Source: Clostridia bacterium (GTDB taxonomy: Bacteria; Bacillota; Clostridia; Christensenellales; Borkfalkiaceae). Taken from it: DNA of 54,807 nucleotides. This document shows positions 26,302 to 35,548 of this stretch, piece by piece. Under the pieces are notes generated by a model. The model did no database searches and was not told the origin of the DNA. It worked only from the letters and a program-made list of their open reading frames with translations. The stretch is taken from contig JAIDVM010000024.1 in the NCBI GenBank assembly GCA_029059705.1, forward strand, positions 1 through 54,807, in the 5' to 3' direction. Numbering within the stretch: the stretch's first letter is position 1; every line of letters begins with the position of its first letter. Position numbers and translations under genes: made by a program.

Positions 26302-29300
26302 AATAAGAAATATTCTTCACACCGTGGCAAAAACGGCGGTCAACGTGTTGGCTGTTTTGCTGGGCATTGTGATAATAATAGGAAATCTTCTTTATAACGA
26401 AAGCGTTGAAAACCTTTTATCGAAGTTCGTTTTCAAAGACACCGGCGGTTCGGTGACGGTAAACACGGGCAAAGCCCCCGTAAGATACAAAACGTGGTAT
26501 TCTTCGGTTGAGGATAACCTTAACGGCAACGCGCAGATTGCAAGACTGACGCAAGCCGAGGGTACGGTTCTTTTGAAGAATGCGGACGTAACCGTAAACG
26601 AAGTAACCGCGCCCGCATTGCCCCTTTCCGCGGGTGAAAAGGTAAGCCTTTACGGCGTAACCGCTTACGACCCGATGTATTGCCTTGACGGCGCGGGCAA
26701 CAACAAGATTAACGACCCTAAGGCTTATAACGGCAAGTCGGAAGTGGATTTAAGACAGTTCTTTTACGACGAGTTCGAAGCCGCGGGATTTACAATGAAC
26801 AAAAAGCTGGAGCAATGGTATAACTCCGAAGCCGGCACGAAATACAGAAGATACGACGACGTAGGATTTTGGGGATTAAACGCTTACGGCTACGCGGGCA
26901 ACAAAAACGGTAGACTTCCCGCTCTTACCGAAGCGAACTGGAACGAGATAGATAATAACGCTAAGGACATTGCAAACTTCGGCAAAAACACCACCGCGAT
27001 ATACGTTACGGGCAGAATGGCTAACGAATCCGCCGATTTAAACTCCGACGGCTCCCGCCAGCATGCTTCGATAGCTTACGACAATAATGACGGTGTTGCA
27101 GAAGACGTTGATTATCTTGCGTTTACAAAGGATGAAAAAAATCTTTTGCAGGAGCTTGGCAAAAATTACGATAAAGTAATCGTTCTTTTCAATCAGGCAA
27201 ACCCGCCGCAGGAGGATATCCCCAAGCTTTTGGACGAATACGGCATAGAAGCGGCAATGTGGATAGGCTTCCCCGGTTCGGACGGCATAAGGGCGGTTGC
27301 GGAAGTGCTTGCCGGCAAGGTTAATCCTTCGGGCGGACTTTCGGCTGCGTGGTATACTTCGAGAGAGGCAAACCCCTCAACGCAAAACTACGCGATAAGT
27401 AATTTCAGCAACATAGTTAATATGGAGGGCATGTACGTAGGTTACCGCTATGCGGAAACGCGTTACGAGGACGTGCTTTTAAACAGCGAAAATGCGGGAA
27501 CTTACGATTACGGCACGCAGATTTCATATCCTTTCGGTTACGGACTTTCGTATACGACGTTCTCGTATTCGGACGTTAAAGTTGTTAAGGACAATGACCC
27601 CGCCAAGAATTATTATTCGGGCGGACTTATGGCAAGCAACGACAAAAATTATTCGGGTAATTACGGCAAGTTAAGACCCGAAGATGAAAGAAGGGCAACG
27701 GGTGACGACCTCGGCGACTGCGACGATTTAATTATTGAAGTAACCGTAACCAACACGGGTAAGGTTGCCGGCAAGGAAATCGTGCAGATTTATCTGCAAC
27801 AGGCCGAAGCTGCGACCGACAAGGAACACGGCGTTCAAAAGCCTTCGGTTCAGCTTGTGGGCTACGGCAAGACCTCTTTGCTTGCGCCCAACCAGTCCGA
27901 AACGGTAAAAATTAATATAGACGCCAACAAGTGGTTTGCAGCTTATGACGCAACGCTGAACGGCGGTGAAAACTATACCGGCGGCGGTTACGTGCTTGCG
28001 GAAGGCGATTATCATCTTGCGGCGGCAAGAAACTCGCACGAAGCCGTGAACAGCATTTATTTAAAGAAAGGCGGTACGGCTGCCAACACTTATATTAACA
28101 AAGAGTACGGCGACGGCAACGCGGCAAACGTTGCAACGGTACACGTTGACGCGGAGCGTTCGGCAAGCTATAAATACTGGACGCAGGGTACAACGGACGA
28201 AGTTCGCAATCTCTTTCAGGACGTGGCGCCTAACACGGATATGGTGTTCTCGCGCTATGACTGGAACAAGACCGCGGCAATAACGGGCGGCAGAATAGGT
28301 GCGAGCGGCAAGAGCGTATCCGGTTCGGCTAACACGGGCGCATTCAGTAAATACGGCCCCATTACTTCGGACGAGATAACCGCGTATGCTAATTATTACG
28401 ACGTGGAGTTCAACGAAAACGCGTATGAATTCGGCAGCAGCACCAGCACGTGGAAGCTTGTGGATTTAATAGGCGTGGAATACGACCCTGCGCGCGGTGC
28501 TTCGGAAGACGACGTTAAGAAATGGTCGGAGCTGGTAGGGCAGCTCACTAAAAACGAGTTTATCGACTTCTTTAAAGACGGTTTGCGCCAGACGAGGGGT
28601 ATAGACAGCATAGGTAAGCCCGGAACAAACGACCAGAATGCTTCGAACGGTTTAGAATGGGCGTTCGGCTATAACGACGAAATGGGCAAGAAGGCAGGCA
28701 ATGAGAAGGCAGGATTTATGTACGCCTTCGATTCGAATTCCAAAAAATGCTATCCCACTGGTTATCCCTGCGAAGGAATAATTGCGGCTACGTTTAACAA
28801 CGAGCTTGCTTATCTTGTAGGTCAGGCAATAGGCGAAGACGCGCTTTGGGCGGGAGCCGCAGGCTTATACGGATTCGGTTTGGGCTTGCAGCGCAACCCT
28901 TATCACGGAAGAGCGGGCGAGTTCTATTCGGACGACTCGTTCTTAACGGGTATGATGGGCGCGATGGAAACGCTTGGCGCACAGGAAAAAGGACTTTACG
29001 TTTATAACAAGCACTTTGTGTTGAACGACCAGGAAACGAACAGAACAGGCTATAAAGCGTGGATTGACGAGCAGACGTTCCGCCAGATTTATCTCCGTCC
29101 CTTTGAAATGGCAATTGAAATCGGCGACGCGATGAACGTAATGATTGCGTTTAACAAGCTTGGAACGGGCTGGACGGGCAACAGTTATAACCTTATGACA
29201 AGGTGGCTGCGCGGCGAAGCCGGTATGGCGGGATTTGCGATTTCGGACTATTATGCTGCCCCCGGCGAGAACCTCGGCGCGGGAATGCTTTCGGGCGTAT

Positions 29301-29614
29301 GCCTTTTGGACGGCGCGATTAGTACGACGAGCGGCGACGTTGTCGGTTCGCTCGGCGACGCAAGATACGACAACCGCGCGGTTGAAGCGATGACGAGAAT
29401 TCTGTATACCGTTGCGAACAGTAATGCAATGAACATGATTGGCAACACGACGGTTACTTACACTTACGAACCCGCGTGGTATGCAAGCCGCGACTTGATA
29501 TTTACCGGCGTTTCTGTTACGGTTTACGTGCTCTTCGGTTTGAGCCTTGCGTTTGTAGTAGGCACAACCACATGGAAGCTTTTAGACCAATACGTGTTTA
29601 AAAAGGAAGACTGA
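26288..29614 (+). CDS. Membrane-anchored, domain-swapped GH3 glycosidase (operon 2)
   Basis: 1108 aa. N-terminal anchor helix (about residues 15-36), then the alpha/beta sandwich domain (AEGTVLLKN near 90, NPSGGLSAAWY near 345), a fibronectin III-like domain (VTNTGKVAGKEIVQIYL near 490), and the TIM barrel last (NDQETNRTGYKAW near 915). The candidate nucleophile is Asp987 in AISDYYAAPG. A C-terminal helix (VTVYVLFGLSLAFVVG) is followed by a short basic tail. The layout equals that of the operon 1 enzyme, but the proteins are well diverged, so the duplication is old or the substrates differ. Confidence 0.88.
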   Translation: MKSTKIRNILHTVAKTAVNVLAVLLGIVIIIGNLLYNESVENLLSKFVFKDTGGSVTVNTGKAPVRYKTWYSSVEDNLNGNAQIARLTQAEGTVLLKNADVTVNEVTAPALPLSAGEKVSLYGVTAYDPMYCLDGAGNNKINDPKAYNGKSEVDLRQFFYDEFEAAGFTMNKKLEQWYNSEAGTKYRRYDDVGFWGLNAYGYAGNKNGRLPALTEANWNEIDNNAKDIANFGKNTTAIYVTGRMANESADLNSDGSRQHASIAYDNNDGVAEDVDYLAFTKDEKNLLQELGKNYDKVIVLFNQANPPQEDIPKLLDEYGIEAAMWIGFPGSDGIRAVAEVLAGKVNPSGGLSAAWYTSREANPSTQNYAISNFSNIVNMEGMYVGYRYAETRYEDVLLNSENAGTYDYGTQISYPFGYGLSYTTFSYSDVKVVKDNDPAKNYYSGGLMASNDKNYSGNYGKLRPEDERRATGDDLGDCDDLIIEVTVTNTGKVAGKEIVQIYLQQAEAATDKEHGVQKPSVQLVGYGKTSLLAPNQSETVKINIDANKWFAAYDATLNGGENYTGGGYVLAEGDYHLAAARNSHEAVNSIYLKKGGTAANTYINKEYGDGNAANVATVHVDAERSASYKYWTQGTTDEVRNLFQDVAPNTDMVFSRYDWNKTAAITGGRIGASGKSVSGSANTGAFSKYGPITSDEITAYANYYDVEFNENAYEFGSSTSTWKLVDLIGVEYDPARGASEDDVKKWSELVGQLTKNEFIDFFKDGLRQTRGIDSIGKPGTNDQNASNGLEWAFGYNDEMGKKAGNEKAGFMYAFDSNSKKCYPTGYPCEGIIAATFNNELAYLVGQAIGEDALWAGAAGLYGFGLGLQRNPYHGRAGEFYSDDSFLTGMMGAMETLGAQEKGLYVYNKHFVLNDQETNRTGYKAWIDEQTFRQIYLRPFEMAIEIGDAMNVMIAFNKLGTGWTGNSYNLMTRWLRGEAGMAGFAISDYYAAPGENLGAGMLSGVCLLDGAISTTSGDVVGSLGDARYDNRAVEAMTRILYTVANSNAMNMIGNTTVTYTYEPAWYASRDLIFTGVSVTVYVLFGLSLAFVVGTTTWKLLDQYVFKKED

Positions 29615-29671
29615 TAACGCGTTAAAGTAAACGAAGGGCGCGGCAATGCGCAATTTTCATAGGTAATAATT

Positions 29672-29707
29672 AAAAAAACTCTTGGATATTTCCAAGAGTT
29701 TTTTTAA
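29672..29707. terminator. Bidirectional terminator
   Basis: Stem CTCTTGGA / TCCAAGAG with flanking A- and T-runs. It separates the GH3 operon from the convergent XRE gene. Confidence 0.88.
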
Positions 29708-29762
29708 TAAGCGGCGCAACATACTAAACAAAAATTAAATTTTAAGATGCAAAATTATTTGG

Positions 29763-29966
29763 TTACACAATGTCTTCAAAAAAATCGTCAAATGAAATAT
29801 TAAAGGTTTTGACTAACTTAATTATGTAACTCGCTTTCGGTTCGTTTACTGAACGTTCCCAATAATCTATAGCCTTTTGACTTACTCCAATCAGTTTTGC
29901 AAGTTGTAATTGAGACAGGTTGTTTTCAATTCGCAATTCTTTAATTCTTTGTCCTAAACTATCCAT
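29763..29966 (-). CDS. Small XRE-family transcriptional regulator
   Basis: 67 aa, essentially one helix-turn-helix domain (LSQLQLAKLIGVSQKAIDYWERS). It is AT-rich, unlike the genes around it. It is divergent from the 114-aa gene. Two identical palindromes, AGAAGAAATCTTCT, lie in the shared promoter region and are its likely operators, giving autoregulation and control of the neighbour. The size and arrangement resemble phage or mobile-element repressors. Confidence 0.85.
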   Translation of the reverse strand: MDSLGQRIKELRIENNLSQLQLAKLIGVSQKAIDYWERSVNEPKASYIIKLVKTFNISFDDFFEDIV

Positions 29967-29977
29967 GCAATAATATT

Positions 29978-30028
29978 AGAAGAAATCTTCTTAAAATATT
30001 TGACAAAGAAGAAATCTTCTTGTATAAT
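29978..30028 (+). promoter_or_regulatory. Consensus promoter with twin XRE operators
   Basis: Two identical 14-bp palindromes AGAAGAAATCTTCT (29978-29991 and 30007-30020), 29 bp apart centre to centre. The second sits inside the 17-base spacer of a perfect TTGACA (30000-30005) / TATAAT (30023-30028) promoter for the gene at 30064. Binding there would block RNA polymerase. Confidence 0.8.
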
Positions 30029-30063
30029 TTAAGTACTAAAATAATTTTAAGGAGTGAATTAAT

Positions 30064-30408
30064 ATGGCAGGCTTTTTTACAATGTTTAAAAGATTAAACT
30101 CGAATAATTTTGGGGTTGTTACAGGTTCTGATTTCAGAAATGGTAATTTACCCTATGCTTATTTGGGAAGAGGGGAAAAACAAAACAAAAACAAATTGAT
30201 GATTTACGGAGAAAAAATAGATGATTTTATATTCTCTAAAGAAGATATAGAATCGGCAAAAGTATTACAGCAAGAAACGTATTTTAAGATGGGTTCCAAC
30301 CAACAAAAGAAAGGACCCAAATATGAAATAAAATTTAAAAACGGTAAAGTTGCAATTATAGCAATACCCGCAAATGATGCTTACAGACTTGAAAGTGTTA
30401 TTTATTAA
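30064..30408 (+). CDS. Uncharacterised 114-aa protein of the XRE module
   Basis: Not recognised. It is a soluble basic protein (FTMFKRLNSNNFGVV, YEIKFKNGKVAIIAIP) with no membrane helix or Cys motif. Its second half resembles small beta-sheet domains in composition only. It has a good ribosome site (AAGGAG), AT-rich codons and a repressor-controlled consensus promoter, so it is probably an accessory gene acquired with the regulator. Confidence 0.72.
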   Translation: MAGFFTMFKRLNSNNFGVVTGSDFRNGNLPYAYLGRGEKQNKNKLMIYGEKIDDFIFSKEDIESAKVLQQETYFKMGSNQQKKGPKYEIKFKNGKVAIIAIPANDAYRLESVIY

Positions 30409-30478
30409 AATATTTATCGAAAAACAATCAAAAAGGCGCAGTATTTAACTGCGCCTGATTTTTTGGATAAATTTTTAT

Positions 30479-32398
30479 TTACTTTTCCCAGCTCATGCTG
30501 TTGCCCGAAGTTACTTTATACGAAGGGTCGGGCTTGTTTACTTTTACAAACGTTGCGCCGTCGGTTAAACCGCCCGCTTTAACGGTTATTTCGTTTTGCG
30601 CTTCAAGCTTTATTTTGCACTTAAACACCTTGCCGCCCTTTTGCGCCTTGGGTTTTGCAACAAGCTTGCCGTTGTTGAAAATTTCAACCGCGCCGACGTT
30701 TGAAACTACGGTTATCGTCGTCTTTTTGCCCGTACGGTTTTTATAACGCTTGCCCGAAAGGTGCAAAACGGGTTCTTTCGACCAATACGCTTTGTAAAGG
30801 TAGAAGGCGTCCTTTTTCGTCTTTCTGTCAAAGGTTACAAGCCCTTTGTGGTTCATTCCGGGGTCGCCGCCCTGATTTCTGCCGTCAGCTGCAAAGTCAA
30901 ACATGTTCCAAACGTGCGTGCCCCACAAATAGGGATTGCGCGCAAAGAATTCAAGCATGTAAGCGTGGTAAATAAGCTGATAATCCTCGGTGTTGTCAAA
31001 TCTCTTGGGCTTTGCCGAATGGAGGTTGGGCATGCTTTCCGCGCCGTATTCCGAATAGCCTATAGCGCGCTTGGGATAGAACGCGTGGAACAGCTTAATC
31101 CATACGTCGTTTAAGAACAGTCCGGGTACGTACCAGCCCAAATATAAGTTCCAGCTTACCACGTCGCTTATGTGCGCGGATTTGTTTCCGAACGAGCACA
31201 TTGCAAAGCACGCAAGGGTAGTCAAACGCCTCGGGTCTAATTTGTGGCACAAATCGTTAAGCTTTTTATGCGTTGCAAGCATATCCTTTTTGTTCGTCTT
31301 CATCATGGTTATCTCGTTGGATAATCCCCAGAAAACGATGGAGGGGTGGTTGTACTGCTGCAAAACAAGCTCGGTCATCTGGCTTATTGCGTTTTCGTTG
31401 CCGCCCGACATATGGCGCGAAATATAGGGTATTTCCGCCCAGACAACAAGCCCCGCCTTATCGCACAGGTCGTAAAAATAATCGTCGTGCTGATAGTGGG
31501 CAAGCCTCAGCGTGTTTGCGCCTATTTCTTTAATAAGCGCCATATCTTCGTCGTGCTCAGCCTTGGTTAAAGCGTTGCCGATGTGCGGTCTGTCCTGATG
31601 ACGGCACACGCCGCGGAGAGGATATAATCTGCCGTTTAAATAAAAACCTTTCTTAGGGTCTACTTTATAGGTGCGGAAACCGAAGTTCGCGCTAACTTCG
31701 TCGCAAATCTCGCCGTTTTGCGAAAGAGTTGCAACGGCTTTATAAAGGTAAGGGTCGTTTACGCCGTCCCAAAGGTGCGCGTTTTTAATAACCGCCGTAC
31801 CGCCGTTTTCTATTTCGGCAACCTTGGTGCCGTCGGCGTCCAAAATTGCTATTTTAACCGTTCCTTCCGCCGCGTATGCGGTTACGGTAACGTGTCCGTC
31901 AGTTCCCTTTACAACGGGGTCAATCTTAATGGGATTACAGCCGAAGTAATCCAAATCGAAGCGGCATTTGTCGGCGCATATTAGATTTACGTCCCTGTAT
32001 ATGCCGCCGTAAAAGGTAAAGTCGGCGCGCTGCGGATAAACCTTGTCGTTTACCGAGTTGTCAACCTCAACCTTAATTTCGTTTTCGTCCTTTAAAAACT
32101 CGGTTATGTTGCAGCGGAAGGTGGAATAACCGCCGTCGTGTTCGCCCGCCAACTCGCCGTTTACGTAAACCTTTGCCGAGGCGTTTACGCCCTTAAATTC
32201 AAGATATACCGCGCCGTCCGCCGGATATTCGGGCTTTTTTATGTGCTTGATATAAGTGCACGTGCCGCGGTAATAATCGTTTCCGCCGTCCTGCCCGTCG
32301 TCGCCGTTCCAGGTGTGCGGAACGTTTACTTGATGTTCGGTATTGTCCTTGGAATAAATAAATTTCCAGTCTTTGTTCAGGTTTGTAACAGTTTTCAA
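30479..32398 (-). CDS. Glycoside hydrolase family 2 (beta-glucuronidase or beta-galactosidase)
   Basis: 639 aa, cytoplasmic (no signal). N-terminal sugar-binding jelly-roll (VPHTWNGDDGQ, YRGTCTYIK), Ig-like domain, then the TIM barrel (GVCRHQDRPHIG, LRLAHYQHDD). The acid/base Glu is in FWGLSNEI and the nucleophile Glu in GYSEYGAES. An N-H-K motif (MNHKGLVTFDR) fits the NxK carboxylate-binding motif of glucuronidases but also occurs in GH2 galactosidases. The uxuA/uxuB cluster nearby favours beta-glucuronidase. The start is TTG, 9 bases after GGGGG. It is transcribed away from the AraC gene's 3' end, in the same direction. Confidence 0.88.
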   Translation of the reverse strand: MKTVTNLNKDWKFIYSKDNTEHQVNVPHTWNGDDGQDGGNDYYRGTCTYIKHIKKPEYPADGAVYLEFKGVNASAKVYVNGELAGEHDGGYSTFRCNITEFLKDENEIKVEVDNSVNDKVYPQRADFTFYGGIYRDVNLICADKCRFDLDYFGCNPIKIDPVVKGTDGHVTVTAYAAEGTVKIAILDADGTKVAEIENGGTAVIKNAHLWDGVNDPYLYKAVATLSQNGEICDEVSANFGFRTYKVDPKKGFYLNGRLYPLRGVCRHQDRPHIGNALTKAEHDEDMALIKEIGANTLRLAHYQHDDYFYDLCDKAGLVVWAEIPYISRHMSGGNENAISQMTELVLQQYNHPSIVFWGLSNEITMMKTNKKDMLATHKKLNDLCHKLDPRRLTTLACFAMCSFGNKSAHISDVVSWNLYLGWYVPGLFLNDVWIKLFHAFYPKRAIGYSEYGAESMPNLHSAKPKRFDNTEDYQLIYHAYMLEFFARNPYLWGTHVWNMFDFAADGRNQGGDPGMNHKGLVTFDRKTKKDAFYLYKAYWSKEPVLHLSGKRYKNRTGKKTTITVVSNVGAVEIFNNGKLVAKPKAQKGGKVFKCKIKLEAQNEITVKAGGLTDGATFVKVNKPDPSYKVTSGNSMSWEK

Positions 32399-32466
32399 AT
32401 TTAATCCCCCGATTGTGATTTTGCGGTAAAATTTTAAAATTATTCCGCATGTATTATTTAATATTT

Positions 32467-32506
32467 TAACATTATCAAGCCGTCTAATCCATTGCAGATA
32501 ATGTTA
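32467..32506 (-). promoter_or_regulatory. Inverted repeat in the GH2 promoter region
   Basis: Perfect 10-bp inverted repeat TAACATTATC / GATAATGTTA with a 20-base spacer, upstream of the GH2 gene. On the minus strand TTGATA followed 16 bases later by TAATAC overlaps it, so it may be an operator. Confidence 0.45.
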
Positions 32507-32544
32507 AATTTTATTGCAAATCGTCCTTTAAAGAATTTATGCGG

Positions 32545-33327
32545 TTATTTTTTGCCTTCAAGCGGCGGATAACCGATTATCTTTTTGTAGTTGCGGTAAA
32601 AGGTGGAGTATTCGGGAAAGCCGAACTCTTCGGCAACTTCCACAAGCTTAGTTTTGCCTTCGGTTATTTTGCGGTGCGCCGCAATTATCTTTTTGTGCTT
32701 TATGTAGGTCATAACGGGCGTATTCATTTCCTTGCTGAATTCGCTGCTTATGTAAGACTTTGAAAAGTGCAAATCCCTGCAAATATCCGCAAGCGTAATA
32801 GGTCTGTTTATGTTAGCGTTTATATAATCCGTAACCTCGGCAATAATAGCATTGTTATGAATTTGTTCGTCGGTGGCGTGAGTTTCGTTTTTATAAACGC
32901 GCACGAGTATGCGAAAAAGCGTTGTAATCATTAAAAGATTGCGTTCTTCGTCGTTGAACGACGCATAAATAGCGTCAAGCTCTTCAAATAATTCCCGCAC
33001 TTTTGCAATTATGCCGCAGAACTTTAAATCCTCTATTTCTTTAAGCAGAAATTCGGGCAAAAGCTTTGCGGGGAACTTCAAAACATAGCGCTCATACGGC
33101 GTGGAAGGGTCTACAATGCCGAAGTGCAGCATGCCCGGGGACATCAAAACTATCTCGCCCGCGCCAAGCTTTTTTGTTTCGGATTCGACTGTATAATTGA
33201 TATTCCCGTGCACAAGGTACAACAGCTCGTAATGGTCGTGCATGTGCTTGGTAAAATCGCTTGAAGGCGTGGAATGCCCGTCAAGCTTGTGCGCAAAGTC
33301 TATATTTTTGTAAACAAAACTGAACAT
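32545..33327 (-). CDS. AraC family regulator
   Basis: About 260 aa. An N-terminal cupin-like sensor domain (HDHYELLYLVHGNINY) is followed by a C-terminal double helix-turn-helix AraC domain (ITLADICRDLHFSKSYISSEF, VAEEFGFPEYSTFYRNYKK). Two ATGs are possible (33333 and 33327). TATAAT occupies 33334-33339 on the minus strand with TTGCAT 17 bases upstream, so transcription should begin at about 33327 and the mRNA would be leaderless from that ATG. It probably responds to a uronic acid or glucuronide and controls the divergent transporter-uxu operon. Confidence 0.88.
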   Translation of the reverse strand: MFSFVYKNIDFAHKLDGHSTPSSDFTKHMHDHYELLYLVHGNINYTVESETKKLGAGEIVLMSPGMLHFGIVDPSTPYERYVLKFPAKLLPEFLLKEIEDLKFCGIIAKVRELFEELDAIYASFNDEERNLLMITTLFRILVRVYKNETHATDEQIHNNAIIAEVTDYINANINRPITLADICRDLHFSKSYISSEFSKEMNTPVMTYIKHKKIIAAHRKITEGKTKLVEVAEEFGFPEYSTFYRNYKKIIGYPPLEGKK

Positions 33328-33354
33328 AACCATATTATATCATAAGAGTGGAAG

Positions 33355-33413
33355 AAATGCAATACGATTACAAAAAAAATGCAATTGAAATTTTTTAGTC
33401 CTAGGTGTATCAT
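33355..33413. promoter_or_regulatory. Divergent araC/transporter promoters with direct repeat AAATGCAAT
   Basis: AAATGCAAT occurs at 33355-33363 and 33377-33385, 22 bp apart (two helical turns), as expected for an AraC dimer on direct half-sites. The first contains the -35 of the araC promoter (TTGCAT on minus). The second runs into the transporter promoter: TTGAAA (33385-33390), 17 bases, TATCAT (33408-33413). Confidence 0.6.
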
Positions 33414-33459
33414 ATATTAAGAAAATGTAATAAACTAACTTTTTATGGGGGTAAAGAAC

Positions 33460-35547
33460 ATGAGTACTGCGGGTAACGTAGCGGTTAACCGTGCGAAGGG
33501 CTGGCAGATAGCGTTGTTTCCGTTTAATAATGCGGCGACCAACGTTTATTTTGCCTTTTACAATTATTTCGTTTATTGGGCGGTGCTTGCGCTTACGGGT
33601 AGTACTGCCGGCGCAATAGGCGGCGTTGTCGTTTCAAGCGTGGTGGCAATCGGCGTAAGTACCTTTGCAAGCTTGTTTGCGCCTTTAATGCGCGTATTCG
33701 ACGGCGTAACCGACCCTGTTCTGGGCGGCATGATGGACAAAACCAAGATCAAACTCGGCAAGTTCCGTCCGTTTATGATTATCGGCAACGTAATGCTTGC
33801 GTTTTCGGTAATTTTGATGATGCTCGTAGCGCAGCTTGCAAACGGCATTATCTGGTTGCAATGGGTGCTTTATATCATAAGCTATATAATTTACGTTTTG
33901 GGCTACACCTGCCAGTGCGCGGTTACCAAAGCGGGGCAAACCTGCCTCACCAACGACCCCAAACAGAGGTCGCAGTTCGTTATCTGGAACATGATAGGAA
34001 TGATAGGTTCCATCGTTTTGGTTAACATAATGGCGGGCGGCGTTTTAACAAACGAAGCTATTTGCCAAAAGGGAATTATCTTTTATGAAGAAACGGTTGC
34101 AAACGGCGGTAAGAGCGTAGCCGAAATTATAACCGAGCTCGGCGCTAACGCATCGAAATATACGGCTGTGCTGGAATCGTTAAATCCCAACTTAACCTAT
34201 GTATATTTGCGCGGCGCTGCATACGGTGCGCAGTTCTATAACATAATGGTGCCTTTCGTAGTAGTGGTTTCAGCTATTTATACGATTATGGCGGTTGCCG
34301 CTATATGGAACAAAGACAGACCCGAATTCTGGGGCGTCGCGGGTGAACCTGCAAAAATTAAGGATTACATCGGCATATTAAAGGGAAATAAGGAAATCCG
34401 CTGGCTCGTGCTTTCTTCGGGCTTAAACAAGCTTGCCTCCACGGTTGCAACAAGTAGTGCGGTCGCGTTCCTTTTATACGGTTGCCTTATGGGCGACTAC
34501 AACGGACTTTATATTCCGTTCTATGCGCTTTGCTTCGTGTTCATGGGAATTTTCTTCCTGTGGGGCAGTAAAACGGCGGGCAGAAAGGGACAAAAGCGCG
34601 GCGTTGCACAGTTTACCGTTTTCGCGTTCCTGTTCTATATAGGCGTTTTGATAATGCTCTGCATTTACGACCCCGCAAACGCGGCAACGCACCTTTCGCT
34701 TTTCTCCATGGAAGGCGGCTTCCATTTAACTATCAACGCGTACACAATATTCTTTATAATTTTGTACGGCTGCGGTTACGGCGCGTTTAACTGCTGCGAC
34801 AACTTAACCATTCCAATGGTTGCCGACTGCACCGACTACGAAACTTACCGTTCGGGTAAATACGTTCCCGGCATAATGGGCACTATTTTCTCGCTTGTTG
34901 ATAAACTTATTTCTTCCTTGCAAACGCTTCTTTTACAGCTTTTCATTGTTGTTCTCGTTCCTGGGCTCACCGCTCTCCCCGGCGAAAGCACCACCTATAT
35001 GCCCGGCATGCAGCTTTCCTGCATAATCTGCTTCTGCGTTCTTCCTATGCTGGCATGGCTCGTTACCACGTTCTGCATGACGCGCTACGGCTTATCAGGC
35101 AAAAGATTGCAGGAAGTGCAGGCGGTTAACGCCGTAAGAAAGGCGGCTGTAAACGGCGGCATGACGATGGAAGAGGCAATGAAAACGTGGCAGACAATCG
35201 ACCAGGTGCCCGACATGTTCGTACTCAAACAAAAACCCCGCGTCAATAAAAAGACGGGTCAAGTAATCGTCGAAAAGGAAAACTTCCTCGATAAAATTTA
35301 CAACAAAGTTTTCACCAAACACGAAAAAGTTTCGGGCGAGCCTTCGTCTAACGCGGTTGACATTCCCGAAGAGTTCAGAACGGACGAAATAAAGGAGCTT
35401 TACGCAAATCAATCCGCCGCTGAAACCTTGCAGGAAAACGTTGAGGTTGTTCAGTCCGAACCCGCGGTAGAGGAAACGATTAAGTCCGAACAGGAAACCG
35501 AAACTCCCGCGCAAGATACAAACGGCGGGGATAAGGAGCAAAAATAA
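33460..35547 (+). CDS. GPH-family glycoside/cation symporter with long C-terminal tail
   Basis: 695 aa from the ATG at 33460, which follows GGGGG by 8 bases (a further in-frame ATG lies at 33445). Eleven to twelve membrane helices with the MelB/GPH signature FDGVTDPVLGGMMDKTKIKLGKF between helices 2 and 3. It should import a sugar or glucuronide with Na+ or H+. It is much longer than ordinary GPH proteins (about 450-500 aa): there is an insert between helices around residue 205-245, and an acidic, Glu/Gln-rich cytoplasmic tail of about 150 residues. It is followed 1 base later by uxuA. Confidence 0.88.
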   Translation: MSTAGNVAVNRAKGWQIALFPFNNAATNVYFAFYNYFVYWAVLALTGSTAGAIGGVVVSSVVAIGVSTFASLFAPLMRVFDGVTDPVLGGMMDKTKIKLGKFRPFMIIGNVMLAFSVILMMLVAQLANGIIWLQWVLYIISYIIYVLGYTCQCAVTKAGQTCLTNDPKQRSQFVIWNMIGMIGSIVLVNIMAGGVLTNEAICQKGIIFYEETVANGGKSVAEIITELGANASKYTAVLESLNPNLTYVYLRGAAYGAQFYNIMVPFVVVVSAIYTIMAVAAIWNKDRPEFWGVAGEPAKIKDYIGILKGNKEIRWLVLSSGLNKLASTVATSSAVAFLLYGCLMGDYNGLYIPFYALCFVFMGIFFLWGSKTAGRKGQKRGVAQFTVFAFLFYIGVLIMLCIYDPANAATHLSLFSMEGGFHLTINAYTIFFIILYGCGYGAFNCCDNLTIPMVADCTDYETYRSGKYVPGIMGTIFSLVDKLISSLQTLLLQLFIVVLVPGLTALPGESTTYMPGMQLSCIICFCVLPMLAWLVTTFCMTRYGLSGKRLQEVQAVNAVRKAAVNGGMTMEEAMKTWQTIDQVPDMFVLKQKPRVNKKTGQVIVEKENFLDKIYNKVFTKHEKVSGEPSSNAVDIPEEFRTDEIKELYANQSAAETLQENVEVVQSEPAVEETIKSEQETETPAQDTNGGDKEQK

Positions 35548-35548
35548 T

